DNA of 64,000 bases from Brasenia schreberi (Eukaryota > Streptophyta > Magnoliopsida > Nymphaeales > Cabombaceae): the NCBI GenBank assembly GCA_036023115.1, contig JAYKKT010000089.1, forward strand, positions 20,207,001 to 20,271,000, written 5' to 3'. The notes beneath the pieces are model-generated. The model was given only the letters and a program-made list of their open reading frames with translations. It was not told the DNA's origin and did no database searches. The translations under genes and the position numbers were made by a program. Numbering within the stretch: position 1 is the stretch's first letter; each line of letters begins with the position of its first letter. This document shows positions 63,016 through 64,000 of the stretch, piece after piece.

Positions 63016-64000
63016 TTCGCAATTTTGGAGACAAGCTAAACATAAAAAGACAGCATGAGGCGCTCTTTCCCCTTTTCTTCTCTCTGTTCTTTCCCTTTTT
63101 TGCTCGTTGCCCTGTGATATGAACACGGGGCAATACATGCTAAGGTAGGAAAGTAGGAAGGAGTTTCCGAATTCTTCAGCGTGCTACTTTTCTAGTCAAG
63201 TTGGCAATTCTCAACTCACTTTCGGGGATTGGGAATATGTTGCTGTTCTAGAAACCTACGATTTGGGTCATTGAGGTAACCATCCTAACAGATACTTAGT
63301 ATTTACACTTCGCCTTGTCTCTATTTCACTGACTTACTGCACCGAAATTTCTGCTTTTAATTAATTTTCTTTTGATTAATTTGGTGATCAGGGATTGGCT
63401 GTACAGTTGATCTTGTCGAGTGATCTTCTGTCTCGTATTTTGTTCCTTGATTCTGCATTTCGTACTTGCTTATTCGAGTGCCTTCGTTTGATTTAGTTAC
63501 TTTTGGTCTAGTAACTTAAGCAAAGCAACACGGAAGGATTGGTTTTCCTGTATCGTGATGACACTGTTTTAAGGCCGGTGAGAAGGCTAAATTATATCTG
63601 ATGGACGGATAGAAGCATGGGAATAAGAAAAAGAAAAGCCGTTGATTATGTATAATGATTCTTCATTCTCTAAGAAAAGATATAGATACGACGCTGTCAA
63701 GGTTATTGGGAAGAGACGGGCCCGAGAAGATTTCATCTTGAGACGATTGTATGTTCCCAATTCAAATGCTAGCATCAAATCATGATTATAGCACAGCACC
63801 AACATTTTGAGCAGAGAGCATGAAGACAGAGCCAGTAGGATATTGAACTTCTCTTGTGGTTCTTATAACCACTTTTCTTCTTCTTCTTCCTGCGTTTCCT
63901 TTTCCAACTTTAACATGGCTTTTGTTTTCCCTTCAGTTTGTGTATATGAACATAATTGATCTACAAATGAATTATAAAACGCAAAATATAAAGGGCGGCT
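63016..64000 (+). other. Downstream of the PPR gene
   Basis: No gene or element recognised. A GTAACC at 63,276 and a pyrimidine-poor stretch ending GGTGATCAG near 63,392 could mark a spliced 3' leader, which is common after PPR genes but unproven here. Confidence 0.4.

Overview
This is nuclear DNA of a flowering plant. It holds two host genes on the + strand and a very large load of transposable elements. The plant assignment rests on the intron-rich SWR1/NuA4 subunit gene, an intronless PLS-class pentatricopeptide repeat (PPR) gene, and plant-type Copia, Gypsy, hAT and RTE elements. Long introns packed with repeats argue against a compact genome. I cannot name the species.

Layout. 1-5,914: a decayed Copia element, cut by the window's left edge, ends about 0.8 kb upstream of the first host gene. 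6,689-58,693: a complete SWC4/DMAP1 gene. I could join 17 exons by hand, all with GT-AG introns and consistent phase, giving one open frame of 453 codons spread over 52 kb. The length comes from three introns: intron 5 (34.9 kb), intron 12 (7.6 kb) and intron 13 (5.0 kb). 61,252-63,015: an intronless E+-type PPR gene resembling Arabidopsis At1g56570 (PGN). 63,016-64,000: nothing recognised.

Intron 5 holds two independent stacks of elements. The first (8,391-23,029, mostly - strand) is a Gypsy element bounded by two LTR-like copies. It contains a broken hAT element with a captured RNA-binding-protein (RRM) gene fragment, a 5'-truncated Copia fused to the Gypsy reading frame, and a degraded RTE LINE with a 14-bp target duplication. 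The second (23,823-41,842) is a four-level nest: an LTR element without pol genes, inside Copia B, inside Copia A, inside a hAT transposon. Removing both stacks leaves an intron of only about 2.2 kb.

Introns 11, 12 and 13 and the 3' flank carry a series of RTE-clade LINE insertions, all in the gene's own orientation. They range from ancient fragments to two nearly identical young copies with perfect target duplications (46,353-48,300 and 54,815-58,111). The larger one is full length and its single reading frame is broken by one frameshift. Intron 12 also holds a 3.4-kb block of tandem and palindromic repeats that I cannot assign to a family.

The SWC4 exons themselves are undamaged, so the gene appears to tolerate the load. 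Transcript and search data were not available; family names come from recognised motifs, and boundaries come from terminal repeats and target duplications read by eye.
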